Assembly: GCA_943372995.1 (NCBI GenBank)
Contig: CALSAQ010000002.1
Coordinates: 1-64,000 of the forward strand
Length of the DNA: 64,000 nucleotides
Origin: CAJBVG01 sp943372995
Lineage (GTDB): Bacteria; Bacteroidota; Bacteroidia; Sphingobacteriales; Sphingobacteriaceae
Direction: 5' to 3'
Positions 24,256 through 33,633 of this stretch are shown here, piece after piece. A program made the position numbers and the translations under genes. A model generated the notes under the pieces. That model was not told the DNA's origin and did not search any database. It was given only the letters and a program-made list of their open reading frames with translations. Every line of letters begins with the position of its first letter. Positions within the stretch are counted from its first letter, which is position 1.

Positions 24256-27200
24256 ATGGATATTAAAGAAATTTTAAAAGAGAGAATACTAGTGCTTGAT
24301 GGGGCTATGGGAACAATGATTCAGAGGTACAACCTCGAAGAAGCAGATTTCCGTGGGGAGCGTTTTAAAAATCATCCAAAAGACCTAAAAGGGAATAACG
24401 ACCTACTAAACATTACTCGTCCCGACATAATCGAAGCCATTCATAAAGAGTATTTAGAGGTAGGTTCAGATATTATCGAGACGAATACTTTTAGCTCTAA
24501 CGCTATCTCCATGGCCGATTACGACATGGAAGATTTGGTATATGAACTCAATTTTGAAGGAGCAAAAATAGCAAGAAAAGCAGCAGATGAATATACTGCT
24601 AAAGACCCTTCTAAGCCTCGTTTCGTGGCAGGTTCGGCAGGACCAACTACCCGATTATTATCCTTATCACCTGATGTAAATGATCCAGGTTTTAGAGCAA
24701 TGACCTATAATGAATTGGTGGATACCTACACCGAACAATTTAAAGGCTTAATTGATGGCGGAGTAGATTTAATATTAATAGAAACGGTTACCGATACGTT
24801 AAATGCTAAAGCAGGATTGTTTGCATTAAACGCTATCGCGAAAGAACGTGGCATAAAAATACCCGTAATGGTATCTGGTACAATAACCGATGCCAGCGGA
24901 AGAACATTGTCGGGACAAACTACCGAAGCCTTTTTAAACTCATTAACTCATGCAGAGTTATTAAGTGTTGGGTTGAATTGTGCATTAGGTGCAAAAGAAA
25001 TGAGGCCATATATAGAAGAGATGGCTGAAAAATCAAATGCATTTGTGAGTGCATATCCTAACGCTGGTTTACCTAATGAATTTGGTCAGTATGATGAGAG
25101 CCCAGAAGATATGGGTGTACACATACACGATTTTATCGAACATGGATTTTTAAATATTGTTGGTGGATGTTGTGGAACAACACCAAGTCATATTAAAAAA
25201 ATTGTTGAGTTAGCTAAAGGTGTTGAGCCACGCAAGCCCAAAATTCAAAAACCTTTTACACGCTTAAGTGGACTAGAGCCATTAGTGATTACTCCCGAAA
25301 TGAATTTCATAAACATTGGAGAGCGCACTAATATTACAGGTTCGCCAAAGTTTGCAAAGCTAATTTTATCGGGCGATTATGATGCCGCACTTTCGGTTGC
25401 TCGTCAGCAAGTAGAGGGCGGAGCACAAATAATAGATGTGAACATGGACGAGGGGATGCTCGACTCCGAAGCGGCAATGGTTAAGTTCTTAAATCTAATT
25501 GCTTCTGAACCAGATATCGCTAAACTGCCAATAATGATCGACTCTTCTAAATGGTCGGTGATAGAAGCGGGCTTGCAATGTTTACAAGGGAAAGCAATTG
25601 TAAATTCGATTTCTCTGAAAGAAGGAGAAGAGAAATTTATTGAGTATGCAGAAAAAATTAAAAGTTATGGTGCCGCAACGGTAGTTATGGCTTTTGATGA
25701 AAACGGACAAGCAGATTCTTTTGAAAGAAGAATAGAAATTTGTAAACGCTCGTACGATATATTAGTAAATAAAATAAACTTCCCTCCTCAGGATATTATT
25801 TTCGATTCCAATATTTTAACGGTAGCAACAGGTTTAGAAGAGCATAATAATTATGCAGTAGATTTTATTAACGCTACGAAATGGATAAAAGAGAATTTAC
25901 CACTAGCAAAAGTAAGTGGTGGGGTAAGCAATATTTCTTTTTCATTTAGAGGAAATAATGTGGTGAGAGAAGCTATGCATTCAGTATTTCTATATCATGC
26001 CATAAGAGCAGGACTCGATATGGGTATTGTAAATGCAGGGATGTTGGAGGTTTACGAAGAGATTCCGAAAGATTTATTAGAGTTAGTAGAAGATGTAATT
26101 CTGAATAGAAGAGAAGATGCTACTGAACGGTTGATGAATTTTGCAGAGCAAGTAAAAGGTAAGGGTAAAGAAGGGCAGGTAAAAGAAGAATTAGAATGGA
26201 GAAAGACCAGTGTGGAAGAGCGCTTGTCGCATTCACTAGTGAAAGGCATTATCGACTTTTTAGATGATGATGTTGAAGAAGCCAGAAAAAAATACGAACG
26301 CCCATTACAAGTGATAGAAGGACCATTAATGGATGGGATGAATATTGTGGGAGATTTATTTGGTGCAGGTAAAATGTTCTTGCCACAAGTAGTAAAGAGT
26401 GCACGAGTGATGAAGAAAGCTGTTGCTTATTTACTTCCATTTATAGAAGAAGAAAAAAGAAACAATCCGAGTTTATCACAAAACTCATCGCAAGGAAAAG
26501 TATTAATGGCTACTGTTAAAGGAGATGTACACGACATTGGGAAAAATATTGTTGCGGTGGTATTGGCGTGTAATAATTTTGAAGTGATAGATTTAGGAGT
26601 GATGGTTCCTGCTTCAAAAATTATTGAAGAAGCAAAAAAACATCAAGTAGATGTGATTGGATTGAGTGGGTTAATTACTCCATCCTTAGATGAGATGGTG
26701 CATGTTGCTAAGGAAATGCAGAGAGAAGGAATGAAGATTCCATTGTTAATTGGAGGAGCAACAACATCGAGAATACATACTGTAGTGAAGATTGATGCAC
26801 ATTATGATGCTCCCGTTGTACACGTGTTAGATGCATCGAGAAGTGTTGGTGTGGTAAGTAATTTGTTAAATGAAGAAAATTCTAAACAGTATGCTGCAGA
26901 TATTGCTGCCGATTATGAGAAAACAAGAGAGCAATATTTAAAAAGAAATGCCGATAAAACGGTAGTCGACATTGCAGAGGCAAGAAGGAATAAATTTAAA
27001 ATCGATTGGAGTACTGCACACATCGCTAAGCCTAGTTTTATTGGGAATAAAACCATTAAAGAGTTTCCATTGGAAGAGTTAGTCGCTTATATCGACTGGA
27101 CACCCTTCTTTCACACATGGGAATTAAGAGGAAGTTATCCGAAAATTTTTAACGATGCCACCATTGGTGTTGAAGCCAAAAAGTTATTCGACGATGCTCA

Positions 27201-27936
27201 AAAAGTACTTGATGATATTGTTAAGAATAAAAAACTACAAGCTTCTGCAGTATTTGGATTTTACCCAGCAAACAGCCATGGCGACGATATCGAATTATAT
27301 ACAGACGAGAGCAGAACGCATTTATACAATACACTTTATACACTTCGTCAACAAACAGAAAAAGCTCAAGGCTTAGCGCACTTTGCTATGGCAGATTTTG
27401 TTGCACCAATAGATACCGGTTTAAAAGATTACGTAGGGATGTTTGCAGTTACAGCAGGTATTGGCTTGGAGAAATTAGTGGAGCAGCATGAAGCGAATCA
27501 CGATGATTATAATTCGATTATGGTAAAAGCAATAGCCGATCGTTTAGCAGAAGCCTTTGCAGAGAAATTACATGAACTGGTTCGTAAAGAATATTGGGGA
27601 TATGCTAAAGAAGAGAAGTTGAGTAATGAAGATTTGATTAAAGAAGAATACGTTGGAATACGTCCAGCGCCAGGTTATCCAGCTTGTCCAGACCATACAG
27701 AAAAGAAAACCTTATTTACTATTTTGAATGCAGAGCATGAAGCAGGAATTTCATTAACTGAAAATTTTGCCATGTATCCAACAGCAGCAGTAAGTGGGTA
27801 TTATTTCTCTAACAAAGAGTCGAAGTATTTCGGCTTAGGTAAAATAGGGAAAGATCAGGTAATTGATTATGCAAAAAGAAAAGGAATGAGTATAGATGAA
27901 ACAGAAAGATGGCTTGCTCCTAATTTAGCTTATTAA
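24256..27936 (+). CDS. metH: Cobalamin-dependent methionine synthase
   Basis: The 1,226-residue enzyme transfers methyl from 5-methyltetrahydrofolate via cobalamin to homocysteine. I start at the ATG at 24256 (MDIKEILKERILVLDGAMGT); an upstream in-frame GTG at 24235 would disrupt that N-terminus. Domains: homocysteine-binding TIM barrel (1-330; Zn ligands Cys242, Cys305, Cys306), pterin-binding barrel (about 350-620; INIGERTNITGSPKFA), B12 domain (about 650-890; DVHDIGKN with His759, the cobalt ligand, and GLSGLITPSLDEM) and SAM-activation domain (about 900-1226; RPAPGYPACPDHTEK). It sits behind a SAM-I riboswitch and 10 bp before metF. Confidence 0.98.
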   Translation: MDIKEILKERILVLDGAMGTMIQRYNLEEADFRGERFKNHPKDLKGNNDLLNITRPDIIEAIHKEYLEVGSDIIETNTFSSNAISMADYDMEDLVYELNFEGAKIARKAADEYTAKDPSKPRFVAGSAGPTTRLLSLSPDVNDPGFRAMTYNELVDTYTEQFKGLIDGGVDLILIETVTDTLNAKAGLFALNAIAKERGIKIPVMVSGTITDASGRTLSGQTTEAFLNSLTHAELLSVGLNCALGAKEMRPYIEEMAEKSNAFVSAYPNAGLPNEFGQYDESPEDMGVHIHDFIEHGFLNIVGGCCGTTPSHIKKIVELAKGVEPRKPKIQKPFTRLSGLEPLVITPEMNFINIGERTNITGSPKFAKLILSGDYDAALSVARQQVEGGAQIIDVNMDEGMLDSEAAMVKFLNLIASEPDIAKLPIMIDSSKWSVIEAGLQCLQGKAIVNSISLKEGEEKFIEYAEKIKSYGAATVVMAFDENGQADSFERRIEICKRSYDILVNKINFPPQDIIFDSNILTVATGLEEHNNYAVDFINATKWIKENLPLAKVSGGVSNISFSFRGNNVVREAMHSVFLYHAIRAGLDMGIVNAGMLEVYEEIPKDLLELVEDVILNRREDATERLMNFAEQVKGKGKEGQVKEELEWRKTSVEERLSHSLVKGIIDFLDDDVEEARKKYERPLQVIEGPLMDGMNIVGDLFGAGKMFLPQVVKSARVMKKAVAYLLPFIEEEKRNNPSLSQNSSQGKVLMATVKGDVHDIGKNIVAVVLACNNFEVIDLGVMVPASKIIEEAKKHQVDVIGLSGLITPSLDEMVHVAKEMQREGMKIPLLIGGATTSRIHTVVKIDAHYDAPVVHVLDASRSVGVVSNLLNEENSKQYAADIAADYEKTREQYLKRNADKTVVDIAEARRNKFKIDWSTAHIAKPSFIGNKTIKEFPLEELVAYIDWTPFFHTWELRGSYPKIFNDATIGVEAKKLFDDAQKVLDDIVKNKKLQASAVFGFYPANSHGDDIELYTDESRTHLYNTLYTLRQQTEKAQGLAHFAMADFVAPIDTGLKDYVGMFAVTAGIGLEKLVEQHEANHDDYNSIMVKAIADRLAEAFAEKLHELVRKEYWGYAKEEKLSNEDLIKEEYVGIRPAPGYPACPDHTEKKTLFTILNAEHEAGISLTENFAMYPTAAVSGYYFSNKESKYFGLGKIGKDQVIDYAKRKGMSIDETERWLAPNLAY

Positions 27937-27946
27937 AATTTTTAAA

Positions 27947-28900
27947 ATGAAAGTAATAGATCATATAAACAACGCAAAACAAACATTATTCTCTTTTGAG
28001 TTATTGCCACCATTAAAAGGAAAAGGAATACAATCTATTTTCGATACCATAGATCCATTGATGGAGTTTAAACCACCATTTATTGATGTAACTTATCATC
28101 GTGAAGATTTTATTTATAAGCAAAGAGAAAACGGTTTGTTAGAGAAAGTTTCATACCGAAAAAGACCAGGTACAGTAGCTATTTGTGCAGCAATTATGCA
28201 CAGGTATAAAGTGGATGCAGTACCGCATTTAATTTGTGGAGGTTTTACAAAAGAGGAAACAGAAAATGCATTAATTGAATTAAATTTCTTAGGTATAGAT
28301 AATGTATTGGTGTTGAGAGGAGATTCACGAAAAGCGGAAACACAATTTATACCAACCCCAGGAGGGCATGCTTATGCATCAGATTTGTTGGAGCAAGTAA
28401 CAAAGATGAACAAAGGAGTATTCTTACATGAAGATATTGATGTTAATATGGGTACCGATTTTTGTATTGGAGTAGCAGGTTATCCAGAAAAGCATTTCGA
28501 AGCTCCAAACATGTCGACAGATATTCGTTATTTAAAAAAGAAAATTGAACTTGGTGCAGAATTTATTGTTACACAAATGTTTTTTGATAATCAAAAATAC
28601 ATCGATTTTGTGGGCTTGTGCAGAGCAAATGGGATAAATGTGCCAATTATTCCTGGGTTAAAACCGATTACTAGTTCGAAGCAATTGATTACCTTGCCGA
28701 AGGTATTCCATATAGATTTGCCGGAGGCATTAAGTGATGCAGTGAATAAATGTAAAACAGAACAGGAAGTGAAACAAGTAGGGGTTGAATGGTTAATTGA
28801 GCAATCGAAAGGACTTATCAAGGCAGGTGCTCCAGTATTGCACTATTATACAATGGGTAACGCAAACCCAACTTATCAAATTGCGAAAGAAATTTTTTAA
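27947..28900 (+). CDS. metF: 5,10-methylenetetrahydrofolate reductase
   Basis: The 317-residue flavoprotein makes 5-methyltetrahydrofolate, the methyl donor for MetH. The TIM-barrel landmarks are present: FSFELLPPLKGKG, DVTYH, PHLICGG, LGIDNVLVLRGD, FCIGVAGYPEKH and GAEFIVTQMFFD. The metH-metF pair shares the SAM riboswitch and has a 10-bp gap. The stop overlaps the rsgA start by one base (TAATG), so rsgA may be carried on the same transcript. Confidence 0.97.
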   Translation: MKVIDHINNAKQTLFSFELLPPLKGKGIQSIFDTIDPLMEFKPPFIDVTYHREDFIYKQRENGLLEKVSYRKRPGTVAICAAIMHRYKVDAVPHLICGGFTKEETENALIELNFLGIDNVLVLRGDSRKAETQFIPTPGGHAYASDLLEQVTKMNKGVFLHEDIDVNMGTDFCIGVAGYPEKHFEAPNMSTDIRYLKKKIELGAEFIVTQMFFDNQKYIDFVGLCRANGINVPIIPGLKPITSSKQLITLPKVFHIDLPEALSDAVNKCKTEQEVKQVGVEWLIEQSKGLIKAGAPVLHYYTMGNANPTYQIAKEIF

Positions 28901-29823
28901 TGAAAGGAATTGTAATAAAATCTACGGGTAGTTGGTACACTGTTCTTGCAGAAGATGAGCAGCATTGGGAGTGTAGGATTATTGGTAAATTCAGGATGCA
29001 AGGGATTAAGTCGACCAATCCAGTTGCAGTTGGAGATAAGGTAGAGATTGAAATAGAAGATAAGGAAAAGAAAATAGGCTTACTTGTGAAATTGTACGAA
29101 CGCGATAATTATATCATTCGTAAATCAATAAATCTATCTAAACAGATACAAATTATTGCAGCAAATATCGACCAAGCTTTTTTGATAGTTACATTTGCTA
29201 AGCCAAGAACTTCTTTTGGATTTATTGATCGATTTTTAATTAGTTCAGAAGCATATCATATCCCTACCACATTAATATTTAATAAAATAGATATTTATGA
29301 TGAAGAGGATATGAACTATGTTCAAGAGGTAAAAGAAATGTATGAAAGAATTGGATATAAGGTCTTATTGGTTTCAGCTTTTACCGGACAAGGAGTAGAT
29401 CAATTAAAGAAAGAGTGTAGAAATAAAACGTCATTATTTTCAGGGCATTCTGGTGTGGGTAAGTCTACCTTGGTAAATCATATTATTCCAGGTATTGCTT
29501 TAAGAACATCACAAGTGTCGGATGCCTCCTCCAAAGGGGTTCATACTACAACTTTTGCGGAGATGCATAAAATACCAGAAGGAGGATTTATTATTGATAG
29601 TCCGGGCATCAGGGAATTGGGAGTGGTTGAAATTGAGAAAGAAGAAATATCGCATTACTTCCCAGAAATGAGGGTTTTGCTCAATCAATGTAAATTTCAT
29701 AATTGCTCACACACCAATGAGCCTTCATGTGCAATAAAGAAAGCAGTAGACGAAAATAGAATTTCTTTGATAAGATATGAGAGTTATTTGAGTATCTTAG
29801 CGGGAGAAGACAACCGAAAATAA
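28900..29823 (+). CDS. rsgA: Ribosome small-subunit-dependent GTPase A
   Basis: The 307-residue protein is the circularly permuted GTPase RsgA (YjeQ), which checks late 30S maturation. An N-terminal OB fold (VGDKVEIEIEDK) precedes the permuted G domain: FNKIDIYDE as G4, SAFTGQG as G5, then Walker A GHSGVGKSTLVNHI and DSPGIRELG as G3. The C-terminal zinc motif is in CKFHNCSHTNEPSCAI. It starts one base inside the metF stop, so translation is probably coupled. Confidence 0.96.
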   Translation: MKGIVIKSTGSWYTVLAEDEQHWECRIIGKFRMQGIKSTNPVAVGDKVEIEIEDKEKKIGLLVKLYERDNYIIRKSINLSKQIQIIAANIDQAFLIVTFAKPRTSFGFIDRFLISSEAYHIPTTLIFNKIDIYDEEDMNYVQEVKEMYERIGYKVLLVSAFTGQGVDQLKKECRNKTSLFSGHSGVGKSTLVNHIIPGIALRTSQVSDASSKGVHTTTFAEMHKIPEGGFIIDSPGIRELGVVEIEKEEISHYFPEMRVLLNQCKFHNCSHTNEPSCAIKKAVDENRISLIRYESYLSILAGEDNRK

Positions 29824-29842
29824 ATACAACAAATTAACTATT

Positions 29843-30643
29843 ATGCGCATAAAAATTTATTTAGCCAGCTTGGTACTCATTGCTTTTGGATTTAATTCTT
29901 GTAAAAAAGATGCACCATTCGTGCCATTTTTTAGTATATCCGATGATCGCACTTTAGGCAAACAAGTAGCAGCTGAAATTGATGCTAATCCAGCACAATA
30001 TCCAATATTAGATTCAGCGTCGAATAAACAAGTGTATCAATATTTATATGCAATCAGAAATGAAATTTTAAATTCAGGGAAGGTTATTTATAAAGATGAT
30101 TTTTCTTGGAGATTAAGAATTATTAATGATGATTCAACTCTTAATGCATTTTGCACACCAGGAGGATATATCTATGTATATACTGGTATCATTAAATACC
30201 TCGATTCTAAAGATCAGTTAGCTGGGGTATTGGGTCATGAAATGGCACATGCAGACAGAAGACATACCAGCAGATCTATGCAAGCACAGTATGGGGTTGA
30301 ATTATTATTGAATGTGGTTTTAGGGAAGGACTTAGCCGCGGTGAGCCAAATAGCAAGCGGTATATATCAATTACAAAATTCTAAAGAGCATGAAAAAGAA
30401 GCCGACGAGTATTCTGTGAAGTATTTGTGTCCAACTTCATATAACGCAGCAGGAGCAGCAGGTTTCTTTATGAAATTAGAATCACAAGGAATTCAGTGTG
30501 GAGGATTGCAACAGTTCTTTAGTACACACCCATGTCCAGAGAATAGAGTGCAAAATATTACGGAATTAAAAGAAGATGAAGGCTGCCTTGGTGCTACAAC
30601 AGATGCTTCGGGTTATGCCGCATTTAAAGCATTATTGCCATAA
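29843..30643 (+). CDS. M48 family metalloprotease lipoprotein
   Basis: The 266-residue lipoprotein (lipobox ending NSC, Cys20) has a peptidase M48 domain with the zinc motif LGHEMAHADRRH and the third ligand region EKEADEYSVKYL. AFCTPGGYIYVYTGII is the conserved upstream strand. Bacterial lipoprotein relatives (BepA/LoiP-like) act in envelope protein quality control, and a similar role here is inferred. It is 20 bp behind rsgA and three bases before dtd. Confidence 0.93.
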   Translation: MRIKIYLASLVLIAFGFNSCKKDAPFVPFFSISDDRTLGKQVAAEIDANPAQYPILDSASNKQVYQYLYAIRNEILNSGKVIYKDDFSWRLRIINDDSTLNAFCTPGGYIYVYTGIIKYLDSKDQLAGVLGHEMAHADRRHTSRSMQAQYGVELLLNVVLGKDLAAVSQIASGIYQLQNSKEHEKEADEYSVKYLCPTSYNAAGAAGFFMKLESQGIQCGGLQQFFSTHPCPENRVQNITELKEDEGCLGATTDASGYAAFKALLP

Positions 30644-30646
30644 TAC

Positions 30647-31105
30647 ATGAGAGCAGTTATTCAACGGGTAAGCGAAGCTTCCGTCGAAGTAGATAATGAA
30701 ATTAAAGGTCGGATAAATACCGGCCTTTTGATATTTTTAGGTGTAGAACACTCCGACACATTGGAAGATGTAAATTGGTTGGCACAAAAAATTGTGAATA
30801 TGAGAATATTTGCAGATGAAAAAGGGCTAATGAATCTATCTGTAAAAGATATTAATGCTGATCTATTACTCATTAGTCAGTTTACACTTTTCGCATTAAC
30901 ACAAAAGGGTAATCGCCCTTCTTTTATCAATGCAGCTCGTCCAGAACAAGCAAAGGAATATTATGAGTATATGATTAAAGAGCTAGAAAAAGTATTGATG
31001 AAAAATATACAAACAGGGATCTTCGGGGCCGACATGAAAGTGCGTTTATTGAATGATGGTCCGGTTACTATACTCATGGATACAAAAGATAAAGCAAGAC
31101 ATTAA
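30647..31105 (+). CDS. dtd: D-aminoacyl-tRNA deacylase
   Basis: The 152-residue protein hydrolyses D-aminoacyl-tRNA (and glycyl-tRNA-Ala) in the cytosol. It begins MRAVIQRVSEASVEVD, carries the conserved SQFTLFALTQKGNRPSF active-site segment and ends with NDGPVTILMDT, the GPVT motif. Length is typical. It starts three bases after the M48 gene and precedes a MazG-like gene by 12 bp. Confidence 0.97.
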   Translation: MRAVIQRVSEASVEVDNEIKGRINTGLLIFLGVEHSDTLEDVNWLAQKIVNMRIFADEKGLMNLSVKDINADLLLISQFTLFALTQKGNRPSFINAARPEQAKEYYEYMIKELEKVLMKNIQTGIFGADMKVRLLNDGPVTILMDTKDKARH

Positions 31106-31117
31106 AAAAAAGTAGGT

Positions 31118-31444
31118 ATGACGATAGAAGAAGCACAACAAAAAGTAGATGAATGGATAAACACTACTGGAGTAAGGTACTTTAATGAACTTACAAACAT
31201 GGCAATACTCACAGAGGAAGTAGGTGAGGTAGCGAGAATAATTTCGCGTACGTACGGAGAGCAATCTTTTAAGGCATCAGATAAAGATAAATCATTAAGT
31301 GATGAATTGGCAGATGTATTATTTGTTGTAATTTGTTTAGCGAATCAAACAGGAATAAATTTAGCGGATGCCTTTCAAAAAAATTTGGAGAAAAAAACGA
31401 CTAGGGACGAACAAAGGCATAAAAACAATGATAAGTTAAAATGA
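31118..31444 (+). CDS. MazG-like nucleotide pyrophosphohydrolase
   Basis: The 108-residue single MazG domain has the metal-binding pattern EEVGEVARII (ExxE) and DELADVLFVVICLA (ExxD), as in house-cleaning all-alpha NTP pyrophosphatases. It probably hydrolyses a non-canonical or excess nucleoside triphosphate to the monophosphate. The stop overlaps the next ATG (ATGA), so coupling with the redoxin lipoprotein gene is likely although the two roles look unrelated. Confidence 0.93.
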   Translation: MTIEEAQQKVDEWINTTGVRYFNELTNMAILTEEVGEVARIISRTYGEQSFKASDKDKSLSDELADVLFVVICLANQTGINLADAFQKNLEKKTTRDEQRHKNNDKLK

Positions 31445-32001
31445 AATTAATACAGGCATTTTCTTTTATATTATTTCTAATATTGATTAGTGCTTGCTCA
31501 TCTCCAAAGTGGCAAGTGAGTACTATCAATAAAGAAATGGTAAGTAATATTGATATTGAAAATGCAAACCTTAGTGCTATTGTTTTTTTAGCTCCAGGTT
31601 GCCCACTGAGTGAGGCTTCACTGTTAGAGTTAAATAAGTTGCAAAAAAAATACTCAGCTAAAAACTATCAAACATATGTATGCATTACAGGAAGTTTATT
31701 TAATATAGATGAAATAAAAGCATTTGTTGATACTTTCGACATACAGTTTAAAGTGTTAGTCGATTCAAATGCATTTTTGATGAACTATTTAGGAGCTACT
31801 ATTACTCCCGAATATTATTTATTAGATAAAAGAGCAGAGATTGTATATAGAGGCGCTATAGATGATAGAGCATTTGATAACGAATATATCCGACCATCGG
31901 TAAGTGTTAATTATGCTGATAGCGCAATTCGACAGTATTTTTCTAATCAAAACATAAAAATATCACAAACAAAACCAGTAGGGTGTTTCATTGAGTTATG
32001 A
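31441..32001 (+). CDS. Redoxin-domain lipoprotein
   Basis: The 186-residue lipoprotein (signal ending LISAC, Cys19) has a thioredoxin-like domain: AIVFLAPGCPLSEASLLELNKLQKKY, QTYVCITGS, VLVDSNAFLMNYLGATITPEYYLLDKRAEIVYRGAIDD. The active site reads GCPLS, one cysteine, so a simple CxxC dithiol reductase is excluded; it resembles redoxin/AhpC-TSA proteins with one peroxidatic-type Cys. A second Cys lies near the C-terminus (PVGCFIEL). It overlaps the next gene by four bases (ATGA), and the two probably act as a pair in the envelope. Confidence 0.85.
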   Translation: MKLIQAFSFILFLILISACSSPKWQVSTINKEMVSNIDIENANLSAIVFLAPGCPLSEASLLELNKLQKKYSAKNYQTYVCITGSLFNIDEIKAFVDTFDIQFKVLVDSNAFLMNYLGATITPEYYLLDKRAEIVYRGAIDDRAFDNEYIRPSVSVNYADSAIRQYFSNQNIKISQTKPVGCFIEL

Positions 32002-33380
32002 GAATTTTTGTAATCATTCTTTCCATTTTTTTAGTTGCTTGTCATTCAGAAAAAAAACAAGAGGTTTCTGAACAGCAGGAAGTGCAGTTGCCAAAAGAGG
32101 TTACATTTAATGAGCATGTGGCAAGTATCATTTATCAGAAATGTACAGGATGCCACCGACCAGGAGAGGCGGGGCCATTTAATTTAATTACCTATAAAGA
32201 TGTTTATAGAAGGAAAAAAACTATAGTTAAAGTAACTCATAGTGGGTATATGCCGCCTTGGCCCGCCGATAGAACATATTCGTCGTTTGTAGGGGAGCTG
32301 TATTTAAGCGATTACGAGAAACAGATAATTAAAAAATGGGTAGAACAAGGAGCCAAAGAGGGAAATGAGACTTATAAAGTAAAAGTGCCAGAATACCCAA
32401 AAGGATCTCAATTAGGGAAACCCGATTTTGTGATTAAACTTCCTAAACCATACAAAATAGAAGGTAATAATAAGGATCATTATGTAATAATGAAGATTCC
32501 TTATGAACTTCCAGCAGATAAATATGTAAGAACTATAGAGTATGTACCAGGGAATAGAAAGAGAGTGCATCATGTAAATGGATACTTAGTGGTTTATGAT
32601 GAGGGGAAGAAAAAGAATCTGCATGAAGGGGAGTATTACGTAAATAATTATGAAGTTGATGATCTTACTACATGGAAAAGGTTAAAGATTATGAATGACG
32701 ATGGTAGTTTCCCATTAAGGATACCATCGGCAACGAATTACCTACCAGGCGTAGTTCCTGCTGTTTATCCCAATGGGATAGGAGGTTTCTTAATGAAAAA
32801 GAAAGGGGCTATATTATTAAGTGATATCCATTATGGGCCAACACCTAAAGATGAAACTGATGAGTCGTATTTTAATGTGTTTTTTAGCAATGTTCCCCCT
32901 GAGAGAAAATTTGGAGAGTTCCAATTAGGCACTTACGGGGTGTCGAAAATTGAACCAAAATTGGAAATTCCTCCCGATTCGGTAAAAACTTTCATTTCTA
33001 GGTACACGGTGCAAAGCGATATTTCAATTGTAACTGTAAATCCTCACATGCACCTCTTAGGTAAAAGTTTTTTAGCATATGCAGTTGACCCAGAGGGAGT
33101 TATAATACCACTAATAAAGATAAATAAGTGGGATTTTAGATGGCAATATTTCTATACTTTCAAAAAAATGGTAAAAATTCCTCGAGGTAGCACGATTATT
33201 GTCAAAGCCACTTATGATAACACAAAGGGTAATCCATTTAATCCGTTTAGTCCTCCACGTTGGATAGGTGAAAGAGAAGGGAGTATGAGTACTAAGGATG
33301 AGATGTTACAATTTATAGTGACTTATTTAGATTATAAAGCAGGTGATGAAAACATTTCTTTAGAGTCGAAAATAGAATAA
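31998..33380 (+). CDS. Cytochrome c / copper-monooxygenase-like lipoprotein
   Basis: The 460-residue lipoprotein (Cys15 in LVAC) has a heme c site CTGCH (residues 49-53) with a candidate Met ligand in GYMPPWPAD. The remainder resembles copper type II ascorbate-dependent monooxygenase domains: RKRVHHVNGYLVVYDEG, NPHMHLLGKSF (HxH pair) and WDFRWQYFYTF. Similar fusions occur in Bacteroidota and Myxococcota with unknown substrate. The role would be electron transfer to a copper centre outside the inner membrane. The redoxin lipoprotein just upstream suggests a thiol-linked redox or metal-loading partner; this is inference. Confidence 0.82.
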   Translation: MRIFVIILSIFLVACHSEKKQEVSEQQEVQLPKEVTFNEHVASIIYQKCTGCHRPGEAGPFNLITYKDVYRRKKTIVKVTHSGYMPPWPADRTYSSFVGELYLSDYEKQIIKKWVEQGAKEGNETYKVKVPEYPKGSQLGKPDFVIKLPKPYKIEGNNKDHYVIMKIPYELPADKYVRTIEYVPGNRKRVHHVNGYLVVYDEGKKKNLHEGEYYVNNYEVDDLTTWKRLKIMNDDGSFPLRIPSATNYLPGVVPAVYPNGIGGFLMKKKGAILLSDIHYGPTPKDETDESYFNVFFSNVPPERKFGEFQLGTYGVSKIEPKLEIPPDSVKTFISRYTVQSDISIVTVNPHMHLLGKSFLAYAVDPEGVIIPLIKINKWDFRWQYFYTFKKMVKIPRGSTIIVKATYDNTKGNPFNPFSPPRWIGEREGSMSTKDEMLQFIVTYLDYKAGDENISLESKIE

Positions 33381-33424
33381 TATGAGTTGTATTTGAAAAA
33401 ACTGGTATTAATTTTTGAATCCCG

Positions 33425-33448
33425 ATTCTAATAGAATATTATTAGAAT
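33425..33448. promoter_or_regulatory. 9-bp inverted repeat upstream of the exopolysaccharide locus
   Basis: ATTCTAATA and TATTAGAAT are perfect inverted copies around a six-base spacer. It lies about 70 bases upstream of the putative -7 box and 45 bases after the cytochrome gene. No T-tract follows, so an operator is as likely as a transcript hairpin. Confidence 0.4.
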
Positions 33449-33515
33449 GAGTTCAAAATGGGGCATTTAACTTAATTTTAATCCTGTTCCTAACTGTATA
33501 TTTAATTTTTTTTTA

Positions 33516-33523
33516 TACATTTG
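33516..33523 (+). promoter_or_regulatory. Putative -7 box of the exopolysaccharide operon
   Basis: TACATTTG fits TAnnTTTG, 110 bases before the wza-like ATG. The -33 region (33494-33496) reads CTG, a weak match. The rest of the 253-bp gap (33381-33633) is AT-rich and shows no gene. Confidence 0.35.
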
Positions 33524-33633
33524 TGAATAAATGATTTGGTAAACAAAATTAATGGAGCTAGGTTAAATGACACAACAAATTAAAACCAATACCTATCAGA
33601 ATACGTACATATAAAAATATTTAACTGCCATTA

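Noticed and set aside
33381..33633. A small gene in the gap before the polysaccharide locus
   Set aside because: No start-to-stop frame of useful length; stop codons are frequent in all frames I read.
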